Of a DNA stretch of 64,000 nt, positions 46,274-56,631 are shown piece after piece. The first letter of the stretch is position 1. Each line of letters starts with the position of its first letter. The stretch is taken from assembly GCA_024279135.1 (NCBI GenBank), contig JAJRRU010000039.1, positions 186,001 through 250,000 on the forward strand, given 5' to 3'. The notes below the pieces were generated by a model, which made no database searches, was not told the origin of the DNA, and saw only the letters and a program-made list of their open reading frames with translations. This stretch comes from Alphaproteobacteria bacterium (GTDB lineage: Bacteria; Pseudomonadota; Alphaproteobacteria; Rhodospirillales; Casp-alpha2). A program made the position numbers and the translations under genes.

Positions 46274-46657
46274 ATGGCATCGAGCTTTGAGTGGACACCG
46301 GAAGTAATCGCTTCTTTGATCGCCCTGTGGGAAGAAGGATTAACCACCAGTGTTATCGGCGGCCGTCTGGGCATTACCAAAAATGCCGTAGTTGGCAAAG
46401 TCCATCGTCTGGGCCTGCCCAAACGTCAGTCACCGATCAGAAGATCACCGGAAAAGAACAAAAAACCCATGGGTGAGATCATCAAGCTGGATAAATTATC
46501 CGGTGACATGTGTTGCTGGCCAGAAGGCGAACCAGGCACCGAGGAATTCCGGTTCTGTGGCAAATCATCGGTTCCCGACAAACCCTACTGTGCCGAACAC
46601 TGCAGGCGGGCTTATGTGCGCATCACCCGTGATGGACGGAAAGTTGCCGTAGCTTAA
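46274..46657 (+). CDS. gcrA: GcrA cell cycle regulator
   Basis: 127 aa, ATG at 46274 with GAGGGAA upstream. The N-terminal helix-turn-helix 'FEWTPEVIASLIALWEEGLT' and 'TKNAVVGKVHRLGLPKR' is diagnostic. The C-terminal sigma-70-interacting domain has 'DMCCWPEGEPGTEEFRFCGK' and 'KPYCAEHCRRAYV' with cysteines. GcrA recruits RNA polymerase at CcrM-methylated GANTC promoters. Its presence restricts the organism to Alphaproteobacteria. Confidence 0.95.
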   Translation: MASSFEWTPEVIASLIALWEEGLTTSVIGGRLGITKNAVVGKVHRLGLPKRQSPIRRSPEKNKKPMGEIIKLDKLSGDMCCWPEGEPGTEEFRFCGKSSVPDKPYCAEHCRRAYVRITRDGRKVAVA

Positions 46658-46681
46658 CACCGCAAAATATTGTTATTATCC

Positions 46682-46721
46682 AGGTGGCACGACGGTACAA
46701 TACCGGCGTGCCACCTTTTTT
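46682..46721 (+). terminator. Intrinsic terminator after gcrA
   Basis: AGGTGGCACG (46682-46691) is perfectly complementary to CGTGCCACCT (46707-46716), followed by T residues to 46721. It ends gcrA transcription. The ATG immediately after it (46722) is an unlikely start for the next gene, which supports the ATG at 46743. Confidence 0.88.
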
Positions 46722-46742
46722 ATGACGGCAGGATACATCCAC

Positions 46743-47621
46743 ATGGCCTTGATCGACAGAATACATGATGTGCGCCTGGGTGATCTGTCACATTTAATCC
46801 CGTTTGTGGTAGACGGGGTCAGGGTTGGCCGCATGAAACCTGCGTTCGCCGCCCATCTGGCTGGCTTTGATGAGGTATTCCACATTTCACGTGACGCCGT
46901 CAGGCTGTCTGACACGCTCAGCAATCACACACAACGCACCGCGGCGGTCGCCGGCGTGCTGGAGACCTTGCGCGAGCGGGGTGTTATACCGGGCTGGCGG
47001 GATGAGCTGTATCCGGTGACTACGGAATACCAGGCCCGCAGCCTGTTTGATATGGAGCGTGCGGCGGCCATCCTGTTCGGTCTGCGGGTTTATGGTATCT
47101 ATCTGAACGGTTACGTGGACCAGGATAACCGACAAAAATTATGGATCGCCAGACGCAGTATGGAAAAATCAATTAATCCGGGCAAGCTCGATACCATGGT
47201 AGCCGGTGGCCACCCGGTCGGCATAACGGTGTTTGATAATCTGATTAAGGAATGTCAGGAAGAAGCGGGCATCCCTGCGTCTATCGCCCGTCACGCCACC
47301 CCGGTCAGCGGCATTTCCTATATCCAGGAAACCGAAACGGGTATTTTCGAGGAATTCTGTTTTATCTTCGATCTGGAATTACACCAAGACTTCACACCGC
47401 AGAATATGGATGGCGAGGTTGCTTCATTCCAGTTGTGGGACCTTGATAAAATTAAACAGGTTCTGGCAGAAACCCGGGATTTTAGTTACGATGCAGCCCT
47501 GACAACACTCGATTTTTTACTGCGGAACGGCACCATAGATGCCGATCATCCTGATTTTCAGCGATTGATTATGGGGCTTCGCTATCAAGATAATGATGAG
47601 ATGGAACGATTTAATGGCTGA
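46743..47621 (+). CDS. Nudix hydrolase with DUF4743 N-terminal domain
   Basis: About 292 aa. The N-terminal half ('DRIHDVRLGDLSHLIPFVVD') matches the DUF4743 domain found with Nudix proteins near thiamine metabolism. 'RRSMEKSINPGKLDTMVAGG' and the Nudix box 'IKECQEEAGIPASIA' follow. In the box the first Glu is Ile and the Arg is Lys, as is common in this subfamily. It may hydrolyse a thiamine or nucleotide diphosphate analogue. It overlaps the next gene by 8 bases. Confidence 0.88.
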   Translation: MALIDRIHDVRLGDLSHLIPFVVDGVRVGRMKPAFAAHLAGFDEVFHISRDAVRLSDTLSNHTQRTAAVAGVLETLRERGVIPGWRDELYPVTTEYQARSLFDMERAAAILFGLRVYGIYLNGYVDQDNRQKLWIARRSMEKSINPGKLDTMVAGGHPVGITVFDNLIKECQEEAGIPASIARHATPVSGISYIQETETGIFEEFCFIFDLELHQDFTPQNMDGEVASFQLWDLDKIKQVLAETRDFSYDAALTTLDFLLRNGTIDADHPDFQRLIMGLRYQDNDEMERFNG

Positions 47622-48555
47622 TAGCGTCAATATCCTTTACCCACCTGCCGCGTGCTCTGACAGCGGTATGTTAGATGTGGGCGATGGATATTCTGTTTAT
47701 TGGGAAGAAAGTGGTAACCACGACGGCCCGGCGGTGATCTTTCTGCACGGTGGCCCCGGCGCGGGTTGTGCCCCTGCCCATCGACGTTTTTTTGATGCCG
47801 ATCATTGGCGAATTATCCTGTTCGATCAACGGGGCTGTGGCCGCTCTACACCGACGGCAGACATATCAGCCAATACCACACAGCACCTGATCGCCGATAT
47901 TGAAGCCTTGCGCATGAAACTAGCCATTGATAACTGGCTGGTTTTTGGCGGCTCATGGGGGGCCTTGCTGGCCCTGGCCTACGGTATCGCTCACCCCGAT
48001 CGTTGCCGGGGGTTCGTGTTGCGCGGTATTTTCCTGGGACACAATGATGAGGTTGACTGGTTCATGAACGGCATGGGGCGGTTTTTCCCTGATGCCGAAC
48101 GCGCCTTTCTGGCGGCCCTGCCCGAAACGGAACACGACGAGCGATTGTCTAATTTTCACCGCCGCCTGAGCGATCCGGACCCACAGATCCATAGACCGGC
48201 TGCTATTGCCTGGAGCAACTACGAATCCGGTTGTGTCCGGTTGCTGCCATCGAACCACATGGATACCAGTGGTACGTTGGCACTGGCCCGCCTGGAAGCG
48301 CATTATTTTGTCAATGACATGTTCCTGCCGGAAAATTATGTGCTGGATAATCTGCCCGTTATAACCCACCTGCCCCTGATCATCGTTCAGGGCCGGTACG
48401 ATATTATCTGTCCGCTTTATAGTGCGGAAAAACTGGCCATGAACTGGCCGGGGGCAACCCTGAACATCGTCGCCGATGCAGGTCATTCGGCTTTTGAGCC
48501 CGGCATTATGAGCAAACTGGTCGAGGCCACCAACGACATGAAATCCATATCATGA
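47614..48555 (+). CDS. pip: Proline iminopeptidase-type alpha/beta hydrolase
   Basis: About 313 aa from the ATG at 47614, which overlaps the Nudix stop. 'VIFLHGGPGAGCAPAHRRFF', 'IILFDQRGCGRSTP', nucleophile 'VFGGSWGALLALAYG', 'IIVQGRYDIICP' (Asp) and 'VADAGHSAFEP' (His) give the complete S33 triad and family pattern. It removes N-terminal proline from peptides. ATG 47593 is also in frame. Confidence 0.94.
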   Translation: MADSVNILYPPAACSDSGMLDVGDGYSVYWEESGNHDGPAVIFLHGGPGAGCAPAHRRFFDADHWRIILFDQRGCGRSTPTADISANTTQHLIADIEALRMKLAIDNWLVFGGSWGALLALAYGIAHPDRCRGFVLRGIFLGHNDEVDWFMNGMGRFFPDAERAFLAALPETEHDERLSNFHRRLSDPDPQIHRPAAIAWSNYESGCVRLLPSNHMDTSGTLALARLEAHYFVNDMFLPENYVLDNLPVITHLPLIIVQGRYDIICPLYSAEKLAMNWPGATLNIVADAGHSAFEPGIMSKLVEATNDMKSIS

Positions 48556-48691
48556 GGCCGGTTCCAAACAGTCACTTGAAAATGTTTCATTTTCTTATAC
48601 CATGCCGCAAGACAAGTATGATACATATCGGACCAGAATCAGACCCTGTTAAACTAGGAAAATTAGGGCAACAAGGGAAATGAGGGGATAA

Positions 48692-49222
48692 ATGATACAG
48701 TTGGCAAAACATGCAGCTACCTTCGCTGGTGTGCTCGTTGCGGGCCTGATGGGTGGTTTTGCACCCCATAGCGCACAGGCCGATGACCCCGCATTCCTAT
48801 CCATGTCGGTGGGGGCCTACGATTTCAATAAACGCAAGGATACGGCAACCGAGTTCCGCATGGAATATCGTTCGGATGTGAAAATCTGGGAGCTGAAACC
48901 ATTTGCGGCCGTAGCCGGGACCACCAACAGCAGCTTTTTTATCGGTGCCGGTGTGCTGATGGATCTTTATTTCGGTAACCGATTTGTTGTCACTCCCAGT
49001 TTTGCCCCACATTATTATTCCAAGGGCAGCAGTGACAAAAAAGACCTTGGTCATGCACTGGAATTTCGCTCCCAGATCGAGGTTGCATACAGGTTTGATA
49101 ACCGCTCACGCCTGGGTCTGGCCGTCTCGCATTATTCCAATGCCAGTATCGGCAACAAGAACCCCGGATCAGAGACCCTGTCGCTGGTCTATTCAATTCC
49201 AACAACGATCTTGTTCGACTAG
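48692..49222 (+). CDS. pagL: Lipid A 3-O-deacylase PagL family
   Basis: 176 aa, signal peptide cleaved after 'HSAQA' (residue 30). A small outer-membrane beta-barrel follows. 'AVSHYSNASIGNKNPGSETL' carries H147, S149 and E161, with the same spacing as the known PagL catalytic triad (His-x-Ser, then Glu 12 later). It removes the 3-position acyl chain of lipid A at the outer membrane. The barrel strands and the triad are complete. Confidence 0.9.
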   Translation: MIQLAKHAATFAGVLVAGLMGGFAPHSAQADDPAFLSMSVGAYDFNKRKDTATEFRMEYRSDVKIWELKPFAAVAGTTNSSFFIGAGVLMDLYFGNRFVVTPSFAPHYYSKGSSDKKDLGHALEFRSQIEVAYRFDNRSRLGLAVSHYSNASIGNKNPGSETLSLVYSIPTTILFD

Positions 49223-49229
49223 AGCATTG

Positions 49230-51377
49230 TCATGCCCGGGTTCGCCCCGGTCGATTGGAGTGACGTGGACGGTTTGTTTTCCCCCGTCTGGACTTTCCCT
49301 TGCTGAATTTTTCCTTGCTTAAATTTTCCGGTTTTTCTTCAACCGTCTGCCTGCGCCCCTTGCCCGCTTGCTGGGTGAAAAACACGGTATTTTTGTTATC
49401 TTGTGGTTTTGCAATGCCGCGCTGGGTGCGACGGCCCGCCGGGCTGCGGGCAGCCATGGGCACCAGGCAATGTTTGCCTCCCCCGATCAGATCATCGCGC
49501 CCCATGCGTCGCAAGGTCTCACGCAACAGCGGCCAGTTTTCCGGATCGTGATAGCGCAGGAAAGCCTTGTGCAGGCGGCGTTGACGCAGCCCTTTGGCGG
49601 TTTCAATTACCTCGACACCGTCTGTTCTGCGCACAGGCTTTAACGGATTGCGCTGGCTGTAATACATGGCAGACGACAGCGACATGGGCGTGGGCATAAA
49701 GGTCTGGACCTGATCGGCGCGAAACCCGTTACGCTTCAGCCACAAGGCCAAATTCATCATATCCTGATCGGTCGTACCGGGATGGGCGGCGATGAAATAG
49801 GGGATCAGGTAAAGCTCTTTACCGGCCTTTTTGGCGGCCTGGTCGAACATTGACTTAAAGCGGTCGTAAGACCCGATGCCGGGTTTCATCATTTTAGTCA
49901 GGGCATTGTCTTCTGTATGCTCGGGCGCAATTTTCAGGTACCCCCCCACATGATGACTGACCAGTTCGCGAATGTATTCCGGGCTTTCCACTGCTAAGTC
50001 ATAGCGCAGGCCCGAAGCAATGGAGATCTTCTTGACCCCTTTTATACCACGCGCCTTGCGATAAAGATTAATCAGCGAGCTATGGTCGGTCTTGAGATTT
50101 TTGCAAATATCAGGGTAAACACACGATAGCTTGCGGCAAACCGACTGGGTCGCCTGATCCTTGCATTCCAGCCCATACATGTTGGCAGTCGGACCGCCCA
50201 GGTCTGAAATCTGGCCGGTAAAGCCCGGTACCTTACGGGCCATATCTTCAATCTCGCGCACGATTGAGCCCTCAGAACGGTTCTGAATTATGCGGCCTTC
50301 GTGCTCGGTGATGGAACAGAACGTACAGCCGCCGAAACAGCCGCGCATTATATTAACCGAAAACCGGATCATCTCCCAGGCCGGGATGCGGGCATCACCG
50401 TAGGACGGATGGGGGCTGCGGGCATACGGCAGATCGAAAATGCCGTCCATTTCCGGTGTGCTGAGCGGGATAGGCGGCGGATTAACCCATAATTCCCGCT
50501 CTCCATGGCGCTGGATCAAGGGTCTGGCATTGCCCGGGTTGCTTTCTAGGTGCAATACCCGCGAGGCCAGAGCGTAGGTATCGGGCTCGCTCGATACGGT
50601 TTCATAGGATGGCAGGCGAATAACCGTATTTTCAACTTTTCGGCCACGTTCGATATCCTGGTCATCGATGGAACTCATATCCAGTTCCCGCCAACCCTCT
50701 GGCACACCTGGCACGACAAATGCTGTGCCTCGAATATCGCGCATGTCTGATGGATGCTCACCACGGGCACAACGGTGAGCCATTTCAATCAGCGCCCGTT
50801 CGGCATTACCATAAAGCAGCAGATCGGCCTTGCTATCGATCAGTACCGAACGCCGTACCTTGTCCGACCAGTAATCATAATGGGCTATTCGGCGCAACGA
50901 AGCCTCGATCCCGCCGATGACCACCGGCACGGTTTTATAAGCCTCGCGGCAACGCTGGGCATAAACAAGTGTGGAACGGTCGGGGCGTTTGCCACCTTCA
51001 TCGTTGGGCGTGTAGCTGTCATTATGGCGCAACCGGCGTTCTGCGGTATAGCGATTGACCATGGAGTCCATATTGCCCGCAGTGACCCCGAAAAAAAGGT
51101 TCGGTTTACCCAAGGACTTGAAATATTTTTTATGGGTCCAGTCGGGTTGTGCGATGATGCCAACCCGAAAACCCTGTGATTCCAGCATCCGGCCGATAAC
51201 AGCCATGCCAAAACTGGGATGGTCAACATAGGCATCCCCGGTCACCAGAATAATGTCACAACTATCCCATCCCAATAGGTCCATTTCGTTGCGCGACATG
51301 GGCAGGAAGGGCGCCGGGCCAAAACGGTGGGCCCAGAATTTACGGTACGAGAACAGATTTTGCGGTTTTGTCATCAT
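49230..51377 (-). CDS. YgiQ family radical SAM protein
   Basis: 715 aa. '[20 protein letters not shown]' opens the domain, and the radical SAM cluster '[18 protein letters not shown]' gives CxxxCxxC. '[20 protein letters not shown]' and '[20 protein letters not shown]' are YgiQ-specific blocks. The C-terminus is very basic with K/R/Q tracts. The biochemical reaction of YgiQ is not settled. It converges on pagL with 8 bases between the two stops. Confidence 0.94.
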   Translation of the reverse strand: MMTKPQNLFSYRKFWAHRFGPAPFLPMSRNEMDLLGWDSCDIILVTGDAYVDHPSFGMAVIGRMLESQGFRVGIIAQPDWTHKKYFKSLGKPNLFFGVTAGNMDSMVNRYTAERRLRHNDSYTPNDEGGKRPDRSTLVYAQRCREAYKTVPVVIGGIEASLRRIAHYDYWSDKVRRSVLIDSKADLLLYGNAERALIEMAHRCARGEHPSDMRDIRGTAFVVPGVPEGWRELDMSSIDDQDIERGRKVENTVIRLPSYETVSSEPDTYALASRVLHLESNPGNARPLIQRHGERELWVNPPPIPLSTPEMDGIFDLPYARSPHPSYGDARIPAWEMIRFSVNIMRGCFGGCTFCSITEHEGRIIQNRSEGSIVREIEDMARKVPGFTGQISDLGGPTANMYGLECKDQATQSVCRKLSCVYPDICKNLKTDHSSLINLYRKARGIKGVKKISIASGLRYDLAVESPEYIRELVSHHVGGYLKIAPEHTEDNALTKMMKPGIGSYDRFKSMFDQAAKKAGKELYLIPYFIAAHPGTTDQDMMNLALWLKRNGFRADQVQTFMPTPMSLSSAMYYSQRNPLKPVRRTDGVEVIETAKGLRQRRLHKAFLRYHDPENWPLLRETLRRMGRDDLIGGGKHCLVPMAARSPAGRRTQRGIAKPQDNKNTVFFTQQAGKGRRQTVEEKPENLSKEKFSKGKSRRGKTNRPRHSNRPGRTRA

Positions 51378-51624
51378 GTGAAGAACGGGCTATTATAATA
51401 TTGTTGGGTCAATCGGCTTTAGGTCTGTAACGAAAATAGGAAGACATTATAATAATTCAAACAAAAAAATATATTTGAATCATGGAAACATTACGCCATT
51501 ACGTGCATTGAAAATATTTAAATCTCGCTTTAGGTGTGTTAACAATTGTTAATATACAGACTGAATCTGAACAATCGTGGTAAATACAAAACAATAGCCA
51601 TGTCAATGATCAGCGAGCAAAACA

Positions 51625-53772
51625 ATGAATAATCGTCTATACTTGATTGTTATACCCATTGCCCTTACCGGTATTGTCCTGACTATTCTGGCCTTCAACA
51701 CAATCAATCATCATGAACGCGACGTTTTGTACGCAACGTTTAACATCGCTGCGGCAAATCGCATCGAACATATCGAAGATCGAATTAATCTCCACCTGTC
51801 ATCGGTCAATGTGATCAAGGCTCTGTTTGAGAGCCAACAGACCGTCAGCCGGGACAATTTTAAAAAGTTTGTTGCCCCCATACTGGAACAGAACCCAGCA
51901 ATTCGTGCCCTGGAATGGATTCCCAAAGTTTCCTTTGCCGATCGTCAGGGCTTTGAGGAAAAAGCCCGCCACGATGGTTATGAGGGCTTTCATCTGACAG
52001 AATTATCCCCCGACAAGGAAATTACCCGCGCCCTTGAACGGGCATTCTATTTCCCGGTTTATTATGTGGAACCCTACAGCGGCAACGAACGGGTGTTAGG
52101 CTTTGACCTGGGTTCCAACCCTGTTCGCCTGACAGCCCTTGAAACCGCAAGGGATAGCGGAAAAATAACTCTGAGCGAACCAATTACCCTGGTTCAGAGT
52201 GGTAAGACCGGCATCCTGGTTTTCAATCCCATTTACCGGGGTGAAACGTCATTGGATACTGTACAACAACGCCAGGACAATTTGCATGGTTATGCTCTGG
52301 GGGTCATCCAGATCGACAAAATGATCATCAGTGCCAATTCTAGTCGCGCAGACATAACGGAAATAGATGACATTGATTTCTATTTATATAATAGTCCGCA
52401 AACACAATCTTCCCAACTGATATACCTCTACAACGCCCAAACGGGTCAGAATGGCACCGCACCGCAACTGGGCGAAGCCGATATGGTCTCCAGCTTTAAT
52501 TTCAAGCGAGTGATCCCCGTGGGTCAAGACGACTGGTTGATTGTCGCCAAACCAAACGATCCTTCAAAATTCAGTAAAACCGGTTGGCAGGCATGGCTCG
52601 CTATTTTCACAGGGAGCATCCTGACGTGTCTGGTGTGTCTGACCCTGGCCTCGAATATCAACAGACGAGCCAAGGTGGAAAAGCTTGTTGAAATCAGGAC
52701 ACAGGAGTTGGAGAACACAAAGAATCGCGTTCTCTCAATTATTGAAAATACCTCTGAAGGGGTCATCACCATTAACCGCATGGGCATTATTGAAACGGTA
52801 AATTCGGCCACAGAGGCGATGTTTAAATACCAACGCGACGAAATGATTGGACACAACATCAAGATGCTGCTGCCCGCCACAGAACGGGGTGCCCATGACG
52901 GCTATCTCGCACAGTCAGACCGTCTTACCTCACGTGTCATCAATCAGGCTCGCGACCTGTATGGCTGCCGCAAGGATGGAACCTTGTTCCCCATGGAACT
53001 GGTCGTTTCTATCATGGAGCACGATGGTGAAAAAAATTACATCGGCATATTGCACGACATCACCGAACGTAAAGAGGTCGAAAAAGCGAAGCATGAATTC
53101 GTTTCTACCGTCAGCCATGAACTGCGCACACCAGTAACCGCCATCAAGGGGGCCTTGGGCCTGCTGCGGGGTGGCGCGATCGGGGATATACCCGAAAAAA
53201 TGTACGATATGCTGAATATTGCCTATACCAACAGTGATCGGCTGGTGTTGTTGATCAATGACATCCTGGACGTGGAAAAGCTGGAAGCCGGCAAAATGGA
53301 TATGAAAATGATGCCGGTGGACATGGGCGAACTTCTGAAAAAGGCCATCGTCAACAATGAGGCTTACGGAAAGATGCTGCATGTGAACTATCATCTATCC
53401 AATATAATCGATGGCATCCAGGTGCTGGGCAATGCTGACAGGCTGATGCAGGTCCTCACGAACCTGATGTCTAATGCGGCAAAATTCTCACCCGAAAATT
53501 CTAGCGTGGAGCTTTCCATGACCAATTCCGGCGACAACGTCTGTATCAGGGTTCAAGATCATGGTTGTGGCATTCCCCCTGAATTCGAAGAAAAGATATT
53601 CACCAAGTTCTCCCAGGCTGACTCTTCAACAACCCGTGCAAAAGGTGGTACAGGACTTGGCCTAAACATTTCAAAAAGCATTATCGAACGGCACGGTGGC
53701 AAAATCGACTTCGAAACAGAACTCGGTTCAGGCACGGTATTTTATTTTTCCCTGCCGACCCTGGAAACCTGA
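51625..53772 (+). CDS. CHASE-PAS sensor histidine kinase
   Basis: 715 aa. One membrane helix (about 7-26), a periplasmic CHASE domain ('IRALEWIPKVSFADRQGFEE', 'YFPVYYVEPYSGNERVLGFD'), a second helix (about 322-345), a PAS domain ('VLSIIENTSEGVITINRMGI') and a HisKA/HATPase pair. The phospho-acceptor is H498 in 'FVSTVSHELRTPVTAIKG'. The ATP site has 'RGKGGTGLGLNISKSII'-like motifs. No receiver is fused and no response regulator is adjacent, so its partner is elsewhere. The signal is unknown. Confidence 0.92.
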   Translation: MNNRLYLIVIPIALTGIVLTILAFNTINHHERDVLYATFNIAAANRIEHIEDRINLHLSSVNVIKALFESQQTVSRDNFKKFVAPILEQNPAIRALEWIPKVSFADRQGFEEKARHDGYEGFHLTELSPDKEITRALERAFYFPVYYVEPYSGNERVLGFDLGSNPVRLTALETARDSGKITLSEPITLVQSGKTGILVFNPIYRGETSLDTVQQRQDNLHGYALGVIQIDKMIISANSSRADITEIDDIDFYLYNSPQTQSSQLIYLYNAQTGQNGTAPQLGEADMVSSFNFKRVIPVGQDDWLIVAKPNDPSKFSKTGWQAWLAIFTGSILTCLVCLTLASNINRRAKVEKLVEIRTQELENTKNRVLSIIENTSEGVITINRMGIIETVNSATEAMFKYQRDEMIGHNIKMLLPATERGAHDGYLAQSDRLTSRVINQARDLYGCRKDGTLFPMELVVSIMEHDGEKNYIGILHDITERKEVEKAKHEFVSTVSHELRTPVTAIKGALGLLRGGAIGDIPEKMYDMLNIAYTNSDRLVLLINDILDVEKLEAGKMDMKMMPVDMGELLKKAIVNNEAYGKMLHVNYHLSNIIDGIQVLGNADRLMQVLTNLMSNAAKFSPENSSVELSMTNSGDNVCIRVQDHGCGIPPEFEEKIFTKFSQADSSTTRAKGGTGLGLNISKSIIERHGGKIDFETELGSGTVFYFSLPTLET

Positions 53773-53813
53773 CAGAACCCACAAGCATCGGTCTGGTTTA
53801 TCAGTCAGGTATA

Positions 53814-54656
53814 TCAGTCTGGTGGAATGTCCTTGATCTTTTCACGCAGCATGAGCAGATCCTGCCAGGCTTCGCGCTTTTGAACCGGAGAATTCATTAA
53901 AACCCGGGGACCGTTCATAGCCAACAAATCAACAGGTCTTGGCAATCCCGGCAGACTATAAGTATGCCAGCGGCCACGCATACGACCGATTGCCTGTTTG
54001 CGGGCCAACAGCAAACGGGCCGAGCTTTCGCCCACGGCAACCAGCACATGGGGATCGATTATTTCGATCAGTCGTTCAACAAACGGCATACAGACAGAGA
54101 TTTCTGTCGGGGTGGGCGAGCGATTCCCCGGCGGCCGCCAAAACACCACACCCGACATCAGCACCTTCGTGCGATCAAGACCTATAGAGCCTAACATGCG
54201 GTCAAACAGATCACCCTGTTTGCCGGCAAAGGGAATACCCGCCAGGTCCTCATCGGCACCGGGGGGCGAGCCGATCAGCAAAATCCGTGCTTGCGGATTA
54301 CCATCCAGAAAAACAAGATTGGTTGCGGTTTTCTTCAGCGGACAGCCCTCAAATTCATCGAGGGATTTGCAAAGCTGCTCGAGCGTTTTGGCCGATGCGG
54401 CCAGATGTACAGCATCATGCATGGCTTCCTCGGCCCCCACGGATACGGGTAAAGGCGAGGAAGCAGGGCTTTGCACGGCATCAGACCCAGAGACCGGGGC
54501 AGGGGCCGGGGCCGGGTCCGGCTGGCTGTTTTCAGCACGGGGTTTTGCCGGAATTTCGGCAAACCTGTCAACGGCGATATCTGCAATGGTTTCATCAACC
54601 CCTGCATCTAAATACCAACGCATTAATTCAGCGACAGCGACCTGTTTCATGCCCAC
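53814..54656 (-). CDS. Uracil-DNA glycosylase, family 4-like
   Basis: 280 aa. After a Pro/Ala-rich variable linker come 'CPLKKTATNLVF', 'LIGSPPGADEDLAGIPFAGK', 'GLDRTKVLMSGVVFWRPPGN', 'TPTEISVCMPFVERLIEIID' and 'LVAVGESSARLLL'. The arrangement and 'WRPPGNR(S/T)PTP' match type 4 uracil-DNA glycosylases. Motif A is unusual: 'GSPPGADED' in place of GEAPGxDED. Such enzymes remove uracil from DNA and normally hold a 4Fe-4S cluster; only some cysteines are evident here. Confidence 0.88.
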   Translation of the reverse strand: MGMKQVAVAELMRWYLDAGVDETIADIAVDRFAEIPAKPRAENSQPDPAPAPAPVSGSDAVQSPASSPLPVSVGAEEAMHDAVHLAASAKTLEQLCKSLDEFEGCPLKKTATNLVFLDGNPQARILLIGSPPGADEDLAGIPFAGKQGDLFDRMLGSIGLDRTKVLMSGVVFWRPPGNRSPTPTEISVCMPFVERLIEIIDPHVLVAVGESSARLLLARKQAIGRMRGRWHTYSLPGLPRPVDLLAMNGPRVLMNSPVQKREAWQDLLMLREKIKDIPPD

Positions 54657-54806
54657 ACCTTATCATGATCTTCGGCAGAACATCCAACTTGAAAATATCA
54701 GCTTTTCATGCTCGACAAGCAGGATTTTTCTGCCCACTGTAGAGTCAGTGTGCTATATGCGATTTTAGATTACTGTCAACAACCAATTGAAGAATTGTGG
54801 GAAGCC

Positions 54807-56477
54807 ATGAGCCAGGAAACCAACGAACGTGAACCCCGCGAATCAATGGAATTTGATGTTGTTATTGTTGGCGGCGGCCCGTCCGGTCTATCGGCGGCCA
54901 TCCGCCTGATGCAACTGGGTCAGGAAACCGGCCAGGACGTCACGGTCTGTGTGGTCGAAAAGGGCTCGGAAATCGGTGCCCATATTCTTTCCGGCGCTGT
55001 GCTGGAGACGCGCGCCCTGGATGAACTGATCCCCGACTGGAAAGAAAAAGGCGCCCCGCTCAACACCCCGGCTGGCGATGACACATTCCTCATGCTGACG
55101 GAGAAAAAGTCTATCAAGCTGCCGACCCCGCCGCAAATGAATAACCACGGCAATTATATCATCAGCCTTGGCAATTTCTGCCGCTGGCTCGGTGAACAGG
55201 CCGAAGGACTGGGCGCGGAAATTTACCCCGGATTTGCCGCCGCCGAAGTGCTCTACAATGATGATGGTTCGGTCAAGGGCATTGCCACCGGCGACATGGG
55301 CTTGCAGAAAGACGGCTCGCCCGGCCCCAACTTTGAACCCGGTATGGAATTACACGCCAAATACACAATTTTTGGCGAAGGCTGTCGCGGGTCTTTGACA
55401 AAAATCCTGTTCGAAAAATTTGACCTGAACAAGGACGCTGATCCGCAAACCTTTGGCCTTGGCATCAAGGAGCTATGGGAGGTCGATCCGGCCAGGCACA
55501 AACCCGGCGCGATTATCCACACCACCGGCTGGCCGCTCGATACCAGCACCTATGGCGGCTCTTTCATTTATCATCTGGAAGATAATCAGGTTGCCGTGGG
55601 TTTCGTTGTCGGTCTCGACTATGAAAATCCGCACCTGAGCCCCTTCGAAGAATTCCAGCGCTTCAAGACACACCCGGCCATACGCCCGACTTTTGAAGAT
55701 GGCCGCCGCATATCCTACGGTGCGCGCGCCCTCAACGAAGGCGGGGCTCAGGCTTTGCCCACACTGACATTTCCCGGCGGTCTGCTGGTTGGCTGCACAG
55801 CCGGATTTCTCAATGTGCCGAAAATTAAAGGCACCCACACAGCCATGAAATCCGGCATGTTGGCGGCCGAAGCGATCTTCGGTGCCCTGGGCATGGATAA
55901 CACCGAAGATTCAGATGTTGCATTTGCTTCCTATACTACGCGCATCAAGGACTCCTGGGTCTGGAAAGAGCTTTGGAAGGTTCGCAATATCCGTCCCTCG
56001 TTCCGCTGGGGGTTCTGGCCGGCACTAGTTTATTCGGCCATCGACACCTATCTGTTCATGGGCAAGGCACCTTGGACACTGCACACCAGACATCACGACC
56101 ATGAAAACCTGAAGAAAGCTTCAGATTGTGAAAAAATTGACTACCCCAAGCCCGATGGGATAGTTTCTTTCGACCGTAATTCCTCGGTATTCCTGTCGGC
56201 AACTTCCCATGATGAAAACGAACCGTGTCACCTGATACTGGGTGATGACAACGTCCCGACCGCGATTAATCTGGCGAACTTCGATGGCCCGGAACAACGG
56301 TTTTGCCCGGCCGGTGTCTATGAGTTTATCGATGACGAAGCCAGTGGCAAAAGGGTTTTACAGATCAATTCGCAAAATTGCGTACACTGCAAGACCTGTG
56401 ACATCAAGGACCCGACCCAGAACATCAACTGGGTTGTGCCGCAAGGTGCCAGTGGTCCAAACTATCCCAACATGTAA
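54807..56477 (+). CDS. Electron transfer flavoprotein-ubiquinone oxidoreductase
   Basis: 556 aa from the ATG at 54807 ([13 protein letters not shown]). FAD-binding '[20 protein letters not shown]', '[20 protein letters not shown]' and the C-terminal 4Fe-4S site '[18 protein letters not shown]' with a further Cys in '[10 protein letters not shown]' are complete. It passes electrons from fatty-acid and amino-acid dehydrogenases via ETF to ubiquinone in the membrane. It is divergent from the glycosylase gene. Confidence 0.97.
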   Translation: MSQETNEREPRESMEFDVVIVGGGPSGLSAAIRLMQLGQETGQDVTVCVVEKGSEIGAHILSGAVLETRALDELIPDWKEKGAPLNTPAGDDTFLMLTEKKSIKLPTPPQMNNHGNYIISLGNFCRWLGEQAEGLGAEIYPGFAAAEVLYNDDGSVKGIATGDMGLQKDGSPGPNFEPGMELHAKYTIFGEGCRGSLTKILFEKFDLNKDADPQTFGLGIKELWEVDPARHKPGAIIHTTGWPLDTSTYGGSFIYHLEDNQVAVGFVVGLDYENPHLSPFEEFQRFKTHPAIRPTFEDGRRISYGARALNEGGAQALPTLTFPGGLLVGCTAGFLNVPKIKGTHTAMKSGMLAAEAIFGALGMDNTEDSDVAFASYTTRIKDSWVWKELWKVRNIRPSFRWGFWPALVYSAIDTYLFMGKAPWTLHTRHHDHENLKKASDCEKIDYPKPDGIVSFDRNSSVFLSATSHDENEPCHLILGDDNVPTAINLANFDGPEQRFCPAGVYEFIDDEASGKRVLQINSQNCVHCKTCDIKDPTQNINWVVPQGASGPNYPNM

Positions 56478-56631
56478 AAGTACGCTATACTGGCGCGAAT
56501 GAAGTTGGAGCACCGAACGCCGAACACTCTATGCCGAGCCGACTGCACACACCGAAGCACCCGGTCCCTGATGAAACAGGCGAGGAAACCGGCCTAAATA
56601 TTATCTACCGGATCAAAAGGATATCACATTC

